This document shows positions 1-12,684 of a stretch of DNA of 64,000 bases, one piece after another. The stretch comes from Schistocerca nitens (lineage: Eukaryota; Arthropoda; Insecta; Orthoptera; Acrididae). Made by a program: the position numbers and the translations under genes. Location of the stretch: positions 644,548,974 to 644,612,973 of the forward strand of contig NC_064616.1 of the NCBI RefSeq assembly GCF_023898315.1. Reading direction: 5' to 3'. Every line of letters starts with the position of its first letter. The first letter of the stretch is position 1. The notes beneath the pieces were generated by a model that had not been told where the DNA came from, made no database searches, and saw nothing but the letters and a program-made list of their open reading frames with translations.

Positions 1-905
1 CACCGCGGTTCCTGGTGTGTCCGCTGTGCCGTGCGTGTGATCATTGCTTGTACAGCCCTCTCGCAGTGTCCGGAGCAAGTATGGTGGGTCTGACACACCG
101 GTGTCAATGTGTTCTTTTTTCCATTTCCAGGAGTGTATTCTCTTTTTGTCTAAACTATTGATCGTCCACGTTTTACTTCCATACATGGCTACACTCCATA
201 CAAATACTTTCAGAAATGACTTCCTGACACATAAATCTATACTCGATGTTAACAAATTTCTCTTCTTCAGAAACGCTTTCCTTGCCATTGCCAGTCTATA
301 TTTTATACCCTCTCTACTTCGACCATCATGAGTTCTTTTGCTCCCCAAATAGCAAAACCAATTTACTACTTTAAGCGTCTCATTTCATATTCTAATACCC
401 TCAGAAGCACCCGATTTAATTCGACTACATTCCATTATCCTCGTTTTGCTTTTGTTGTTGTTCATCTTATATCCCCCTTTCAAGACACTGTCCATTCCGT
501 TCAACTGCTCTTCCAGGTCCTTTGCTGTCTCTGACAGAATTACAATGTCATCGGTAAACCTCAAAGTTTTTATTTCTTCTCCATGGATTTTAATTCCTAC
601 TCCAAACGTTTCTTTTGTTTCCTTTACTGCTTGCTCAATATACAGATTAAATAACGTCGAGGATAGGCTACAACCCTGTCTCACTCCCTTCCCAACCACT
701 GCTTCCCTTTCATGCCCCTCGACACTTATAACTGCCTTTTGGTTTCTGTGCAAATTGTAAATAGCCTTTCGCTCCTTGTATTTTACCCCTGTCACCTTCA
801 GAATTTGAAAGAGAGTATTCAAGTAAACATTGTCAAAAGCTTTCTCTAAGTCTACAAATGCTAGAAACGTAGGTTTGCCTTTCCTTAATCTTTTTCCTAA
901 GATAA
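1..905 (-). pseudogene. LINE reverse transcriptase, C-terminal half (fragment)
   Basis: Read on the minus strand this is the palm-to-C-terminal part of a non-LTR retrotransposon RT. Motif A (FVDLEKAFDNV) lies near 830-880. Motif B (VRQGCSLSSTLFNLYIEQA) and the catalytic motif C (RFTDDIVIL, where FADD or YADD is usual) fall in the open stretch 385-822. A further out-of-frame segment at 120-300 gives MYGSKTWTIN, typical of the RT C-terminal region of many insect LINEs. The endonuclease and N-terminal RT are absent, so the copy is 5'-truncated near 905. Several frameshifts and stops separate the blocks. The clade is not certain (RTE- or CR1-like by motif B). The first ~110 bases look like the end of a different repeat, possibly a Tc1-like transposon inserted into the LINE; I recognise this only vaguely. 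Confidence 0.75.
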
Positions 906-942
906 GTCGTAGGGTCAGTATTGCCTCGCGTGAGCCTGTATA

Positions 943-1376
943 TGAATGTATATATAGAGCGTGATTCCTCTATTGATGATAGAAACTTTCAAGGACGATG
1001 GATAGATGTAACAATTTGAGGTAAGGGTCCCTGTACCTGACACGAACGAGTGTGAAGTTATAAGGCAACTTTCAGAGGTGGTGGTATGGACCAACACAAG
1101 AAAAAATGTCCAGTAAACATGGACTCTGCAGTGCTTCCATGTTCACTTGTTTTCTTGTTCTGGTCCATACTACCGCTTCTGAGAGTTGCATACCCTACAT
1201 TGTTAGCAACAACAGCACCGATACATGTATTCCACTGTCAGAAGAATCAGAATGATCTTTGCTTGTAACTTTCGACTCGTTCGTTCTCGAACCAGGGACC
1301 CTTACCTCAAATTGATACATTTATCCGTCTCCATCGTCCTTGAAAGCTTAAAACATAAATAATAGAATCACTCTAT
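943..1376. repeat. Foldback (inverted-repeat) element
   Basis: The two halves are imperfect reverse complements. A 22-bp block at 1012-1033 is exactly complementary to 1293-1314, and TATGGACCA around 1085 pairs with TGGTCCATA around 1163. The right arm carries about 74 extra bases (about 1188-1261) that have no partner on the left. No coding capacity is visible. It is most simply a non-autonomous foldback or MITE-like element. The sequence after it (1377-1531) ends in ACACCCTGTAT and may belong to the same or another non-autonomous DNA element. Confidence 0.6.
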
Positions 1377-1531
1377 ACATACGTTTACAGGCGCCGGTGC
1401 CTACGACTTTGACGCTCTGTAGCGTCGTTGGATGAAGTTACCGGACATGGGTACTTATTCCAAATATTGTCTACTCAATCCCCTGTACAATTTCTAGAAG
1501 TTTGTTACGGAAAATTCGAACACCCTGTATG

Positions 1532-3166
1532 CTTGGTTACGATTGGCCCAGTGGTTGTGATATGCTCTGACTTCCCCAACTGGGAAAGCAACACTGTCGG
1601 CTCGTTACTGAGAAGAATAAACCTTCAACACTAATTCGTGTTGTGATTGTTAGTAACAGAATAAATGCGTCTAGCCAATAATTGACCATTGACATTGGCC
1701 AGGCACTAGTCTGATATGCATCTAAACGTATTTGGGGAAACCTCTGATAACTTGAATCAGGAAGGCCGTGCAGGGATTTTAACCCCATCTGTTTCCGTTT
1801 TACCAATTCAATATCTTAAACATTGTACGACTAGGATCAGTGGCAGTCACCGAAAAGGAAGGGATAAAAATCTGTAGTTTGAAGCGTGTATAGTAAAAAC
1901 CACCAAGCAACTTATTTTTCAAGCACGCAAAACAATGTTTAACGTGGCGGTGTTTCGTATGTGGTGTGGGGGCAGGGAGGGATGGGTCGGCAAGACCCAG
2001 ACGTGGACGAGGTCTCTCTCTCCTGGAAGCCCTCGTCTGCTCTCTGGTCTGCAGACAGCCTCGACAGATACACTTTCATCTGTCATGCACTTACTTCTCA
2101 TCTGTGGCATCAATATTGCTTTCGTTGCCTCGACAACTCCTGCTTCGATAAGATTTCTGGCTGTCGTCACTAATTCCAGACGAATTATACCATACTCGTA
2201 TGGACGATGGACTAAGGACTTCGCTGTTCAGTCGCTTAACCACCTAATCAGCCAACAATCGTATGTGGGGCGCTGGACAGCAACCGAAAGTGAAAATCTC
2301 ATTCAGAGGTTCCGAAAACAAACACGTAGATTAACAAGGAATCGAACCAAACCCTTAGATTACTAGTGTTCACATACTCCTGACATACCGAGCTGCATGC
2401 TGTAAAACACATATGTCCGAAATAGTATATACCCTTAGTTAAATCCATTAGGCTACATAAACGGTATTTGCCAAACGACGCTGTTCTCGGTAATAGATTT
2501 TGTTCCATGTTATCAGTACTCTCTGGAATACAACCCACAGAATACGATAAATTATACGTATGGTAACAGAGACAAACTTAATATTACATTCCAAGAAGGG
2601 AGTGAGCTACACATATCAGTTGCTGCTGCCTAAACATTACGAAACGTTCTGCCGCCATTTTTAATCGGTAACGTACACGACGAAAGGTCATGCAACTCAC
2701 AGTGCTACAGCTAATGTTGTAAACATGTCACGGCTAATATGCTTCTTTACTTTACTGGGTGAAAATTGTAGTGGAGCTTTGGTCCATTAACATTTTAACC
2801 GCTTTTGCTCGCAACAGCCACGTTTACGCACATACTTACGATCCTGATTGTGTCCTGTGGTTGCAGCACTTGGACATATTAATAGTCCGTCGGGTTTAGC
2901 AAGCTTTAAAGACTATCATTTCGTTATCTCAGTTGCGTGAACTTAATGATGTAAATGAAAGGTGATTCACGCAGTGAGGCATGCTTAGGTGCGTGGCTTG
3001 TGTCACGTCGCTGACAAATGGACGCAAGCACACTGGTTTTCGATACTTCGTCAGCCTGTTACGTCACTCAGACTCGGTCTACAGTAAAGCTATTAATGTG
3101 TTTGCTGCGCTCACTGTACAGACGGAAGTGTCTTCTGTGTGGATCAAAAACTAATTGATCCTAGTT

Positions 3167-3169
<3 letters not shown>
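1532..3169. other. Unassigned DNA, no gene recognised
   Basis: Open frames here are short (the longest is about 143 codons at 1935-2366), lack recognisable domains and have no start or splice context that I trust. I see no repeat that I can name. Confidence 0.4.

Positions 3170-3235
<66 letters not shown>
3170..3235. repeat. (AT)n microsatellite
   Basis: Uninterrupted AT dinucleotide array of about 66 bases, self-complementary and probably length-polymorphic. Confidence 0.97.
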
Positions 3236-4344
<1,109 letters not shown>

Positions 4345-5552
4345 CACTGTGTGATCAAAAGTATCCGGACACCCCCAAAACATACGTTTTGCATATTAGG
4401 TGCACTGTGCTGCCACCTACTGCCAGCTACACCGTATCAGCGACCTCAGTAATCATTAGAGATCCTGAGAGAGCAGAATGGGGCGCTCCGCGAAACTCAC
4501 GGACTTCGAATGTGGTCAGGTGATTGAGTGTCACTTGTCATACGTCTTTACGCGAGATTTCCACACTCCTAAACGTCCCTAGGTCCACTGTTACCGATGT
4601 GATCGCGAGTGGACACGTGAAGGGACATGTAGAGCACAAAAGCGTACAGGCCACGTCGTCTACTGACTGACAGAGATCGCCGACCGTTGAAGAGGGTCGT
4701 AATGTGTAATAGGCAGCATCTTTCCAGACCATAACACAGGAATTCCAAACTGCATCAGGATCCACTGCAAGTACCATGACAGTTAGGCAGGAGGTGAGAA
4801 AACTTGGACTTCATGGTAGAGCGGCTGCTCGTAAGTCAAACATCACGCCGATAAATACCAAACGACGCCTCGCTTGGTGTAAGGAGCATAAACATTGGAC
4901 AATTGAATAGTAGATAAACGTTGTGTGGAGTGACGAATCACGGTACACAATGTGGCGATCCGATGGCAGGGTGTGGGTATGGCGAATGCCCGTGAACTTC
5001 ATCTGCCAGCGTGTGTAGTGCCAACAGTAAAATTCGGAGGAGGTTGTGTTATGGTGTGATCGTGTTTTTCATGGAGGGAGCTTGCAGCCCTTGTTGTTTA
5101 GAGTGGCACTATCACAGCATAGGCTTAAATTGATGTTTTAACCGCCTTCTTGCTTCCCACTATTGAAGAGCAATTCGGGGATGGCGATTGAATCCTTCAA
5201 CACGATCGAGCACCTATTTCATGATACATGGCCTGTGGTGGAGTGGTTACACGAGAATGACATCCCTGTAATGGACTGGCCTGCACAGAGTCCTGACCGA
5301 ATCCTATAGAACACCTTTGGGGTGTTTTGGAACGCCGACTTCATGTCAGGCCTCACCGACCGACATCGATACCTCTCCTCAGTGCAGCACTCCGTGAGCA
5401 TATGATTGAACGTATGCCTGCGAGAGTGGAAACTGTCATCAGGCCTAAGGGTGAGCTAACACCATATTGAATTCCAGTATTACCGATGGAGGGCGCCACG
5501 AACTTGTAAGACATTTTCTGTCAGGTATCCGGATACTTTTGATCACATGGTT
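4345..5552 (+). mobile_element. Tc1-like DNA transposon, degraded
   Basis: The terminal inverted repeat GTGATCAAAAGTATCCGGAC at 4351-4370 is mirrored near 5527-5546 (ATCCGGATACTTTTGATCAC), with TA at the left flank. Between them a decayed transposase of the Tc1/mariner superfamily can be read on the plus strand. It starts near 4478 (MGRSAKLTDFECGQVIE, the helix-turn-helix start), continues through the region of the first catalytic Asp, then the second (about 5190-5210, HDRAP), and the third acidic block (NPIEHLWGVLERRL, about 5300-5345). Many stops and frameshifts are present, so no functional protein is possible. A second copy of the family lies at 50.66-51.85 kb on the other strand and a short scrap at 7.78-7.91 kb. 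The length of about 1.2 kb suits a full-length but dead Tc1 element. Confidence 0.85.
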
Positions 5553-5651
5553 TATGCCGTTAAAAAATCTAATCAGTAATGTAGATGAAATTACTGTGAA
5601 CATGAAGTAATGCGCATGGTTTGGCTGCTTCTCTGAACCCCAAGTGCACAT

Positions 5652-5754
5652 CTCCATCCCTCCCTCCCCCCCTTTCTCTCTCATCCCCCTCCCTCTCACC
5701 TCCCCCTCCCTCTCTCCTCCCCCTCCCCCTCTCCTCCCTCCTCTCCCTCTCTTT
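5652..5754. repeat. CT-rich low-complexity tract
   Basis: About 100 bases of nearly pure pyrimidine on the plus strand (CCCTCCCTCTCTCC-type). It explains the serine/proline/leucine-rich open frame seen here. Confidence 0.9.
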
Positions 5755-5978
5755 TACTGAACAAGCTGATCATGATTGTTGGAACTCCCCACCAGACATT
5801 TTACGGGTGGTGTTAAATATATGCGGGCTTGTATCTCTGTTTCTCATGTAACTCTGGTAACTATAATCCTCAACTGGTCTGTTTGCTAGCGAGGCACGCT
5901 TGAGTGAAAAGTTGTCAGTATTTTCCTCTCGCTAGTAGTGGAACCACGCCTACAACCTGAGAGTATCCGTTGCGCATC

Positions 5979-7783
5979 ATCCACATCTACATCTACATTA
6001 TTACTCTGCAATTCACATTTAAGTGCTTGGCAGAGGGTTCATCGAACCACAATCATACTATCTCTCTACCATTCCACTCCCGAACAGCGCGCGGGATAAA
6101 CGAACACCTAAACCTTTCCGTTCGAGCTCTGATTTCTCTTATTTTATTTTGATGATCATTCCTAATTATGTAGGTTGGGCTCAACAATATATTTTCGCAT
6201 TCGGAAGAGAAAGTTGGTGATTGAAATTTCGTAAATAGATCTCGCCGCGACGAAAAACGTCTTTGCTTTAATGACTTTCATCCCAACTCGCGTATCATAT
6301 CTGCCACACTCTCTCTCCTATTACGTGATAATGCAAAACGAGCTGCCATTTTTTGCGCCCTTTCGATGTCCTCCGTCAATTCCACCTGGTAAGGATCCCA
6401 CACCGCGCAACAATATTCTAACAGAGGACGAACGAGTGTAGTGTAAGCTGTCTCTTTAGTGGACTTGTTGCATCTTCTAAGTGTCCTGCCAATGAAACGC
6501 AACCTTTGGCTCGCCTTCCCCACAATATTATCTATGTGGTCTTTCCAACTTAAGTTGTTCGTAATTTTAACACCCAAGTACTTAGTTGAATTGACAGCCT
6601 TGAGAATTGTACTATTTATCGAGTGGTCAAATTCCAACGGATTTCTTTTGGAACTCATGTGGATCACCTCACACTTTTCGTTATTTAGCGTCAACTGCCA
6701 CCTGCCGCACCATACAGCAATCTTTTCTAAATCGCTTTGCAGCTGATACTGGTCTTCGGATGACCTTACTAGTCGGTAAATTACAGCATCACCTGCGAAC
6801 AACCTAAGAGAACTGCTCAGATTGTCACCCAGGTCATTTATATAGATCAGGAACAGCAGAGGTCCCAGGACACTTTCCTGGGGAACACCTGATATCACTT
6901 CAGTTTTACTCGGTGATTTGCCGTCTATTACTACGAACTGCGACCTTAATGATAGGAAATCACGAATCCAGTCGCACAACTGAGACGATACCCCATAGGC
7001 CCACAGCTTGATTAAAAGTCGCTTGTGAGGAACGGTGTCAAAAGCTTTCCGGAAATCTAGAAATACGGAATCAACTTGAGATCCCCTGTCGATAGCGGCC
7101 ATTACTTCGTGCGAATAAAGAGCTAGCTGCGTTGCACAAGAACGATGTTTTCTGAAACCATGCTGATTACGTATCAATAGATCGTTCCCTTCTAGGTGAT
7201 TCACAATGTTTGAATACAGTATACGGTTCTAGGCGCTGCAGTCTGGAACCGCGAGACCGCTACGGTCGCAGGTTCGAATCCTGCCTCGGGCATGGATGTG
7301 TGTGATGTCCTTAGGATAATTAGGTTTAACTAGTTCTAAGTTCTAGGGGACTAATGACATCAGAGGTTGAGTCCCATAGTGCTCAGAGCCATTTGAACCA
7401 TTTGAATACAGTATATGCTCCAAAACCCTACTGCAAACCGACGTCAATGATATAGGTCTGTAGTTCGATGGATTACTCCTACTACCCTTCTTAAACACTG
7501 GTGCGACCTGCGCAATTTTCTTGTCTGTAGGTAGAGATCTATCGGTGAGCGAGCGGTTGTATGTGATTGCTAACTAGGGAGCTATTGTATCAGCGTAATC
7601 TGAAGGGAAGCTAATCGGTATACAATCTGGACCTGAAGACTTGCACGTATCAAGCGATTTGAGTTGCTTCGCAACCCCTAAGGTATGTACTTCTAAGAAA
7701 CTCATGCTAGCAGCTGTTCGTGTTTCAAATTCTGGAACATTCCATTCGTCTTCCCTGATGAAGGAATTTCGGAAAACTGCGTT
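5979..7783 (-). pseudogene. LINE-A copy 1 (jockey/CR1-group RT), 5'-truncated
   Basis: The minus strand encodes a 308-codon open stretch (6278-7204) spanning most of the RT: QHGFRKHRSC, motif A VFLDFRKAFDTVPH, motif B GVPQESVLGPLLFLIYINDL (usual G replaced by E), motif C RLFAGDAVIY, then the thumb and C-terminal ERAQKMAARF region. In motif C the expected FADD is FAGD, so one catalytic Asp is lost and the enzyme is dead even where the frame is open. Upstream RT and linker sequence continues at 7416-7783 beyond an inserted SINE (7224-7400). The 3' UTR ends near 5981-6000 in a short TAGATG-type repeat (read on the minus strand), as in the other copies. The endonuclease domain is missing. Three other copies of the family lie at 8.2, 37.9 and 56.6 kb. 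Confidence 0.88.
7224..7400 (+). mobile_element. SINE1 copy (5'-truncated) in LINE-A
   Basis: tRNA-derived SINE with box-B-like GGTTCGAATCC and the usual 3' end CAGAGCCATTTGAACCA. The first ~25 bases of the tRNA head are missing. It is flanked by a perfect 15-bp target-site duplication, TTTGAATACAGTATA, at 7209-7223 and 7401-7415, which shows retrotransposition into the older LINE. Confidence 0.95.
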
Positions 7784-7975
7784 CAACATCCCTGTAATGG
7801 ACTGGCCCGCACAGAGTCCTGACCTGAATCCTATAGAACACCTTTGGGGTGTTTTGGAACGCCGACTTCGTGTCAGGCCTCACCGACCGACGTCGATACC
7901 TCTCCTCAGTGCAGCTGAGTGCAGCAATCGGAGGAGAAAACTGGTGACTGAAATTTCATGAGAAGATCTGGTCGC
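7784..7975 (+). mobile_element. Mosaic of Tc1-like scrap and LINE-A scrap
   Basis: At 7784-7915 the LINE-A linker sequence changes abruptly into the third-catalytic-residue region of the Tc1-like family (plus strand, WPAQSPDLNPIEHLWG). At about 7916-7975 it changes again into the LINE-A C-terminal region (minus strand, KFQSPVFSS). The 106-codon open frame across 7641-7961 is therefore a chance chimera, not a gene. A TACACTGTGT string near 7991-8000 resembles the Tc1 family terminus. Neither scrap has a visible TSD, so rearrangement or template switching is more likely than clean insertion. Confidence 0.75.
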
Positions 7976-8177
7976 AACGAAATGAATTATCGACACCATA
8001 CACTGTGTAGCAAAACCTGATATATTTGACTAACTCGTCACAATCAGTTAAAGAGACTACTCCAGGCAGCGGGGAGTTGATACCTATATCGAATGGCGCT
8101 GACAAAGAACTTAAGCGTCAGGCTATGCAGCACAGTGGTCAAGATACTGCACTCGTATTCGACAGTAGATCTCTCAA

Positions 8178-9590
8178 TCTACATCTACGTGATTACTCTA
8201 CTATTCACAATAAAGTGCCTGGGGGATGGTTCAATGAACCACCTTCAAGCTGTCTCTCTAACGTTCCACTCTCGAACGGCGCGCGGGAAGATCGAGCACT
8301 TAAATTTTTCTGTGCGAGCCGTGATTTCCCGTATTTTATCGTGATGATCGTTTCTCCCTATGTAGGTGGGTGCCAACAGAATGTTTTCGCAATGGGAGGA
8401 GAAAACTGGTGATTGAAATTTTATGATAAGATCTGGTCGCAACGAAACGCCCCTTTGTTTTAATAATTGTCACTCCAATTCACGTATCATGTCTGTGGCA
8501 CTTTCTCCCCTATTTCGCGATAATACAGAACGTGCCGCCCTTCTTTGAACTTTTTCGATGTCATCCGCCAGTCCCACTTGATGCGGATCCCGCACCGCAC
8601 AGCAATACTCCAGAAAAGTGCGGACAAGTGTAGTGTAAGCAGTCTCTTTAGTAGACCTGTTGCACCTTCTAAGGGTTCTGCCAATGAACCGCAGTCTTTG
8701 GTTTGCTCTACCCACAACGTTATCTATGTGATCCTTCAAATTTAGGTTATTTGCAATTGTAATCCCTAAGTCCTTAGTTGAATTTGCAGCCTTCAGATTT
8801 GCGTGACTTATCGCGTAATCGAAATTTAGCGGATTTCGTTTAGTACTCATGCGAATAACTTCACACATTTCTTTATTCAGCGTCAATTGCAACTTTTCGC
8901 ACCATACAGATATGTTATTTAAATCATTTTTAAATTAGTTTTGCTCATCTGATGACTTTACAAGATGGTAAATGGCAGCATCATCTGCAAATAATCTAAG
9001 AGGGCTACTCGGATTGTCTCCTATGTCGTTAATATATAACAGGAACAATAGAGGGCCTATAACACTTCCTTGGGTAACGCCGGATATTACTCCTGTTTTT
9101 ATTCGATGACTTTCCGTCTATTACTACGAACTATGACCTTTCTGAGAGGAAATCACGAATCCAGTCGCACAACTAAGGCGCTATTTCATAGGAACGCAAT
9201 TTTGTTAGAAGACACTTATGAGGAACGGTGTCGAAAGCCTTCTGGCAATCTAAAAATATGGAATCAATTTGACATCCCCTGTCGATAGCACTCATTGCTT
9301 CATGAGTGTAAAGAGCAACATAAGAACAATGTTTCCTGAATCCGTGCTGACTGTGTGTCAATAGATCGTTTTCTTCGCGGTATTTCATAATGTTCGAACA
9401 CAGTATATGTCCCATGGGCCTGTAATTTAGCGGATTACTCCTATTTCCCTTTTTGGGTATTGGTGTGACTAGATCGATTTTCCAGTTTTTAGGTACGGAT
9501 CTTTCTGTGAGCGAGCGGTTGTATATTATTGCTAAGTATGGAGCTATGGCATCAGCATACTCTGAAAGGAACCTGACAATGCTGTCGTTC
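8178..9590 (-). pseudogene. LINE-A copy 2 (jockey/CR1-group RT), 5'-truncated
   Basis: Minus-strand LINE-A copy. From its 5' side the blocks are: QHGFRKHCS and motif A IFLDCQKAFDTVPH (9173-9415), motif B GVTQGSVIGPLLFLLYIND near 9030-9090, an intact LFADDAAIY near 8975-9000, thumb and C-terminal region (8470-8892), and C-terminal KFQSPVFSSHCEN (8245-8442). Frameshifts separate these blocks, so no full protein can be made. The 3' UTR ends near 8178-8200 in TAGATG-like units. The 5' end near 9590 falls inside the RT N-terminal region. The endonuclease is absent. The palm catalytic residues are better preserved than in copy 1, although the frame is more broken. Confidence 0.87.
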
Positions 9591-10572
9591 TGATTTAGGT
9601 TCTCCGTAATTTCCCAAGAGACTTGAGAAATCTGCTTCCATGTTTTGTTCTACCAGTCTCACTTAGTTCCTTGTGCCGTCTGAGCTATTGGGAGGTTTCT
9701 TACGACCACGATAGTCAGAAGGAATAAACCGTCACAAAAATGGAAAGATTCTGTTCACTGATTGCTAGGAAACTAAAACAGGCAGTTAATGTAGTACATA
9801 GCTGTAATGCCCTTCGTACTTATAAATGATAATTTGCAATAATAATCATTTGCTGACAAGTAATTACTATATTGCGTTTAGTACAGAATGACGGTGCTGC
9901 TACCATTTTCTTCATTGTTATATTTAAGCACGCACATAACAATGGTGCGTTTCTCTTTTATCCATAATGTTGAAACTTATTTAATTAAAACTACTGGAAG
10001 TACTCTCCAACCCCTTTCCCCATCATTCATCTTGTAATATGTTCTAGTTAATACTAATATCACTACCATTAATAGCACGATTACCACCGTTAAGACTTTT
10101 ACTTGCCCTGTTCCCCCATGAGTTCACTGCTTAAAGGCTACAGTTTCGTTATAGTGATTGAGTGTGACGTTAAATAGTAGAGAACAGCAGGTTCTAGACG
10201 ACCTTGACCCCATTCTCTGGGTCATTGGTAATATGAGGGGATGATAAGATATGGTGTCAGGTTACACTTCACCTTGAGAGGTGGATATTATGTTACATCT
10301 AAGGCAATTATATGAGGTATATTCAAGGTCACCCACCTCCCCTCCCTCCTAGGTCAGACCACACAGCTGAAGCACTGTCATTAGCCATGAAATTGACTAT
10401 TGAGTTACACATCTTGCCCATGCATCTCTACCCCTTCCCTTCCACCCTGGACCAATAAGATTCCTCCTCCTCCCCCTTTTTCTTTATAACTAGAGCAACA
10501 GCATAGGTGATGTCAGTCTATTTCTGTACGCCATATGGGGAGGATCAGGTTTGCTTGGGATAATAGTGTGAC
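9591..10572. other. Unassigned DNA
   Basis: No coding domain, SINE or transposon terminus recognised. The right edge runs into the TAA tract that hosts the Dong-like element. Confidence 0.4.
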
Positions 10573-10579
10573 TATTTGT

Positions 10580-10615
<36 letters not shown>
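10580..10615. repeat. (TAA)n tract at 5' edge of Dong-like LINE
   Basis: About a dozen TAA units with one interruption (ACTAA). The LINE sequence starts immediately to the right. TAA microsatellites are the known insertion target of Dong-type non-LTR elements, so this tract is probably the target site. Confidence 0.85.
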
Positions 10616-10629
10616 AACAAAGACAGAGG

Positions 10630-10968
10630 ATGAGATGGTTAGATGAAGTTAACCGACACCTCATGTTCTGTTATTACCAAGCAACAAACTTAGGAACCAA
10701 CACAACTGGATACAGATCACAAGTGTACACAACATTTATTACCAGATACACAGAATTAAAATTTTTAACAGAACAACGACTAGCTGATCAGATCCGTGTA
10801 ATAATAAAAAATAACAGGATACCACAGTCAGAATTAGAAAACATCAAACAACAAGTACAACAAATACTGGAACAAAATAATGTGCAATCAGAAGAAGAAG
10901 AAAATACAGTAATGGACTCAAACATCCCAGAGCAAACAAACAAACAAAGAACAACACGCATCAATTAA
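10630..10968 (+). pseudogene. Dong-like protein, N-terminal segment
   Basis: The first usable ATG after the TAA tract is at 10630 (MRWLDEVNRHLMFCYYQATN); the open frame that starts upstream at 10576 only adds translated TAA repeats. The segment has no domain I can name. It contains a basic, glutamine-rich helix-prone stretch (LADQIRVIIKNNRI, QQVQQILEQNN) and an acidic patch (SEEEEN). It ends at a stop at 10966-10968, after which the reading frame moves to the next phase before 11030. That implies a frameshift between this segment and the RT segment. It is one continuous polypeptide in a functional element, as judged from the family's single-ORF layout. Confidence 0.7.
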
Positions 10969-11029
10969 ACAATCAGAGGTAAACGAAATCTTAAGACAGC
11001 CACCAGAACAAGCACAAATAGAACACGAA

Positions 11030-12619
11030 GTGACACACATTTTAGATATAGAAGAAAAATTTCATCGAACATATATAGAATACAATGACACAAATACAGA
11101 CATCAGACCATTCTTGCATAGACCGCCAAATAACCCACAAGTCGAAACAACAATAACAACTATCAACACAATCATACACAACAAAATAAATGAAAACACA
11201 ACTATGGATGAGTTAAAACTACTCGTTTATATAGGAGCACTCACTACACTAAATATACACACTAGGCAGAGATCAGAACCAACCAACACACAGAAGAAAC
11301 CCACAAAACCAGCATGGCAACACAGGCTACAGATCAGGATAGAAAACCTGAGAAAAGACATCGGACAGCTAACACAATTTATAAGAAATGAAATGTCAGA
11401 AAAAAAACGAAAAAGGTTAGGTAAAATCTCACAACAAGAAGCGATAGAGCAATTAAATGAAAAGAAGCAGAAATTACAAGCATTGGCCAAACGACTTAGA
11501 AGATACAAAACAAGTGAAAATAGAAGGAAACAAAACCAAACATTCAACACAGACCAAAATAAATTTTACCAGACAATAGATAACACACACATTAAAATAG
11601 ACAATCCACCAAACATAACAGACATGGAACACTTCTGGAGCAACATATGGTCAAACATGGTACAACATAACAGGCATGCACGGTGGATACAAGCAGAAAC
11701 AGACACATACAAGATGATACCACAAATGCCTGAAGTGATAATTTTGCAACATGAAGTCACCCAAGCAATTAATTCTACTCACAATTGGAAAGCCCCTGGA
11801 AAAGATAAAATAGCAAATTTCTGGCTAAAGAAGTTCACCTCAACACATTCACATCTAACTAAATTGTTTAACAGTTACATAGCAGACCCATACACATTCC
11901 CTGATACACTTACACATGGAATAACTTATCTGAAACCTAAAGATCAATCAGACACAGCAAACCCAGCTAAATATCGCCCCATAACATGCCTACCAACAAT
12001 ATACAAAATATTAACTTCAGTCATTAAACAGAAATTAATGACACATACAACATAGAACAAAATTATAAATGCAGAACAAAAAGGCTGTTGCAAAGGAGCA
12101 CGAGGATGTAAAGAGCAACTGATATTAGATGCAGAGATGACATATCAAGCTAAAACTAAACAAAGGTCGCTACACTACGCATACATTGATTACCAAAAAG
12201 CTTTTGATAGTGTACCCCACTCATGGTTACTACAAATATTGGAAATATACAAAGTAGATCCTAAATTGATACAGTTCCTAAACATAGTAATGAAAAATTG
12301 GAAAACCACACTTAATATCCAAACAAATTCAAATAATAACACATCACAGCCAGTATAGATTAAGCGTGGAATATACTAAGGAGACTCATTAAGTCCTTTC
12401 TGGTTCTGCCTTGCTCTGAACCCACTATCCAACATGCTAAATAAAACAAATTATGGATACAATATTACTGGAACATACCCACACAAAATCACACATTTGC
12501 TATACATGGATGATCTAAAACTACTGGCAGCAACAAATCAACAACTCAACCAATTACTAAAGATAACAGAAGTATTAAGCAATGATATAAATATGGCGAA
12601 TGTAAGAAAAATAGCATAG
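11030..12619 (+). pseudogene. Dong-like reverse transcriptase segment
   Basis: One phase carries the pre-RT coiled region (11390-11540, Lys/Gln-rich), then GKDKIANFWLKKF (about 11800), KYRPITCLPTIYKIL (RT motif 1-2, near 11970), EQKGCCKGARGCKEQL (about 12073-12120), motif A YIDYQKAFDSVPHSWL (about 12180-12230), motif B GIY-stop-GDSLSPFWF (about 12368-12410) and motif C YMDD (12503-12514). The catalytic aspartates of motifs A and C are all present. In-frame stops lie at 12053-12055 (TAG), 12356-12358 (TAG) and 12377-12379 (TAA). The last replaces the conserved Gln of motif B and fits a C-to-T change of CAA. The frame is lost again between 12619 and 12685. Confidence 0.85.
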
Positions 12620-12684
12620 TCAAGGGAAAACACACTAAACAAGAAGATTACATACTTGATAACCACAGCGACAGCATAGAAGCG

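Noticed and set aside
1-110. Confident Tc1-element end inside the first LINE fragment
   Set aside because: The sequence resembles one I recall from locust DNA, but only a short edge is in the window and no terminal repeat can be verified.
1935-2366. 143-codon open frame as a host gene
   Set aside because: No domain, no start context, and overlapping frames in other phases are also open because of base composition.
5621-5851. Ser/Pro/Leu-rich open frame
   Set aside because: Translation of a CT-rich low-complexity tract.
7641-7961. 106-codon open frame with a transposase motif
   Set aside because: It crosses three unrelated fragments (LINE-A antisense, Tc1 scrap, LINE-A scrap); it is a chance chimera.
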